From the NCBI GenBank assembly GCA_946491675.1, contig CAMLYN010000076.1:1-5761 (forward strand): 5,761 nucleotides of DNA, given 5' to 3'. Both the position numbers and the translations under genes were made by a program. Numbering within the stretch: the first letter of the stretch is position 1; each line of letters starts with the position of its first letter. The DNA comes from an uncultured Mycoplasmatota bacterium (GTDB taxonomy: Bacteria > Bacillota_I > Bacilli_A > RF39 > UBA660). Below are positions 5,714-5,761 of the stretch, piece after piece. The notes beneath the pieces were generated by a model that worked only from the letters and a program-made list of their open reading frames with translations, made no database searches and was not told the origin of the DNA.

Positions 5714-5761
<48 letters not shown>

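Overview
The window is strongly AT-rich bacterial chromosome with densely packed genes. Gene content (RNase III, a YebC-type regulator, YidD, a Gram-positive-style lipoprotein, slipin) and strong AGGAGG-type ribosome binding sites point to a low-GC Bacillota/Mycoplasmatota relative, possibly an uncultured gut Bacilli lineage; the lineage is an inference from composition and protein style. Two genes (rnc, yidD) end in TGA and tryptophan is written TGG throughout, so this is the standard bacterial code and not the Mycoplasma code in which TGA means Trp.

Layout. Positions 1-1776, minus strand: one transcription unit read leftwards, rnc (RNase III), then a 345-residue protein of unknown function whose start overlaps the rnc stop by 8 bp, then the first codons of a YebC/PmpR-type gene cut by the window edge. 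Positions 1777-1840: a 64-bp divergent promoter region. Positions 1841-3734, plus strand: yidD, a lipoprotein resembling a zinc/manganese ABC-transporter binding protein but lacking its histidine ligands, and a slipin/stomatin-like membrane protein. All three are membrane or envelope proteins and are spaced as one operon. Positions 3726-3753: a bidirectional terminator shared with a convergent minus-strand sodium-coupled dicarboxylate/amino acid symporter (3737-4963). Positions 5039-5635: a small class I glutamine amidotransferase-like hydrolase. From 5714: the first 48 nt of tRNA-Ile(GAT) behind its own strong promoter.

There is no gene-free stretch above about 80 bp, no mobile element, no CRISPR array and no obvious defence system. 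The most notable features are (1) promoter geometry: the yidD -10 box sits exactly 6 nt before its ATG with no Shine-Dalgarno, and the rnc -10 box only 4 nt before its ATG, implying divergent leaderless mRNAs, with candidate short leaders at the next divergent pair; (2) the binding-protein homologue that has lost its metal-ligand histidines and carries a Cys-x3-Cys loop instead; (3) the altered sodium/substrate motifs of the symporter; and (4) a terminator encoding the last residues of two convergent genes. I see no convincing new multi-gene system; the unknown gene between rnc and the YebC-type gene and the yidD-lipoprotein-slipin operon are the best candidates for new biology.
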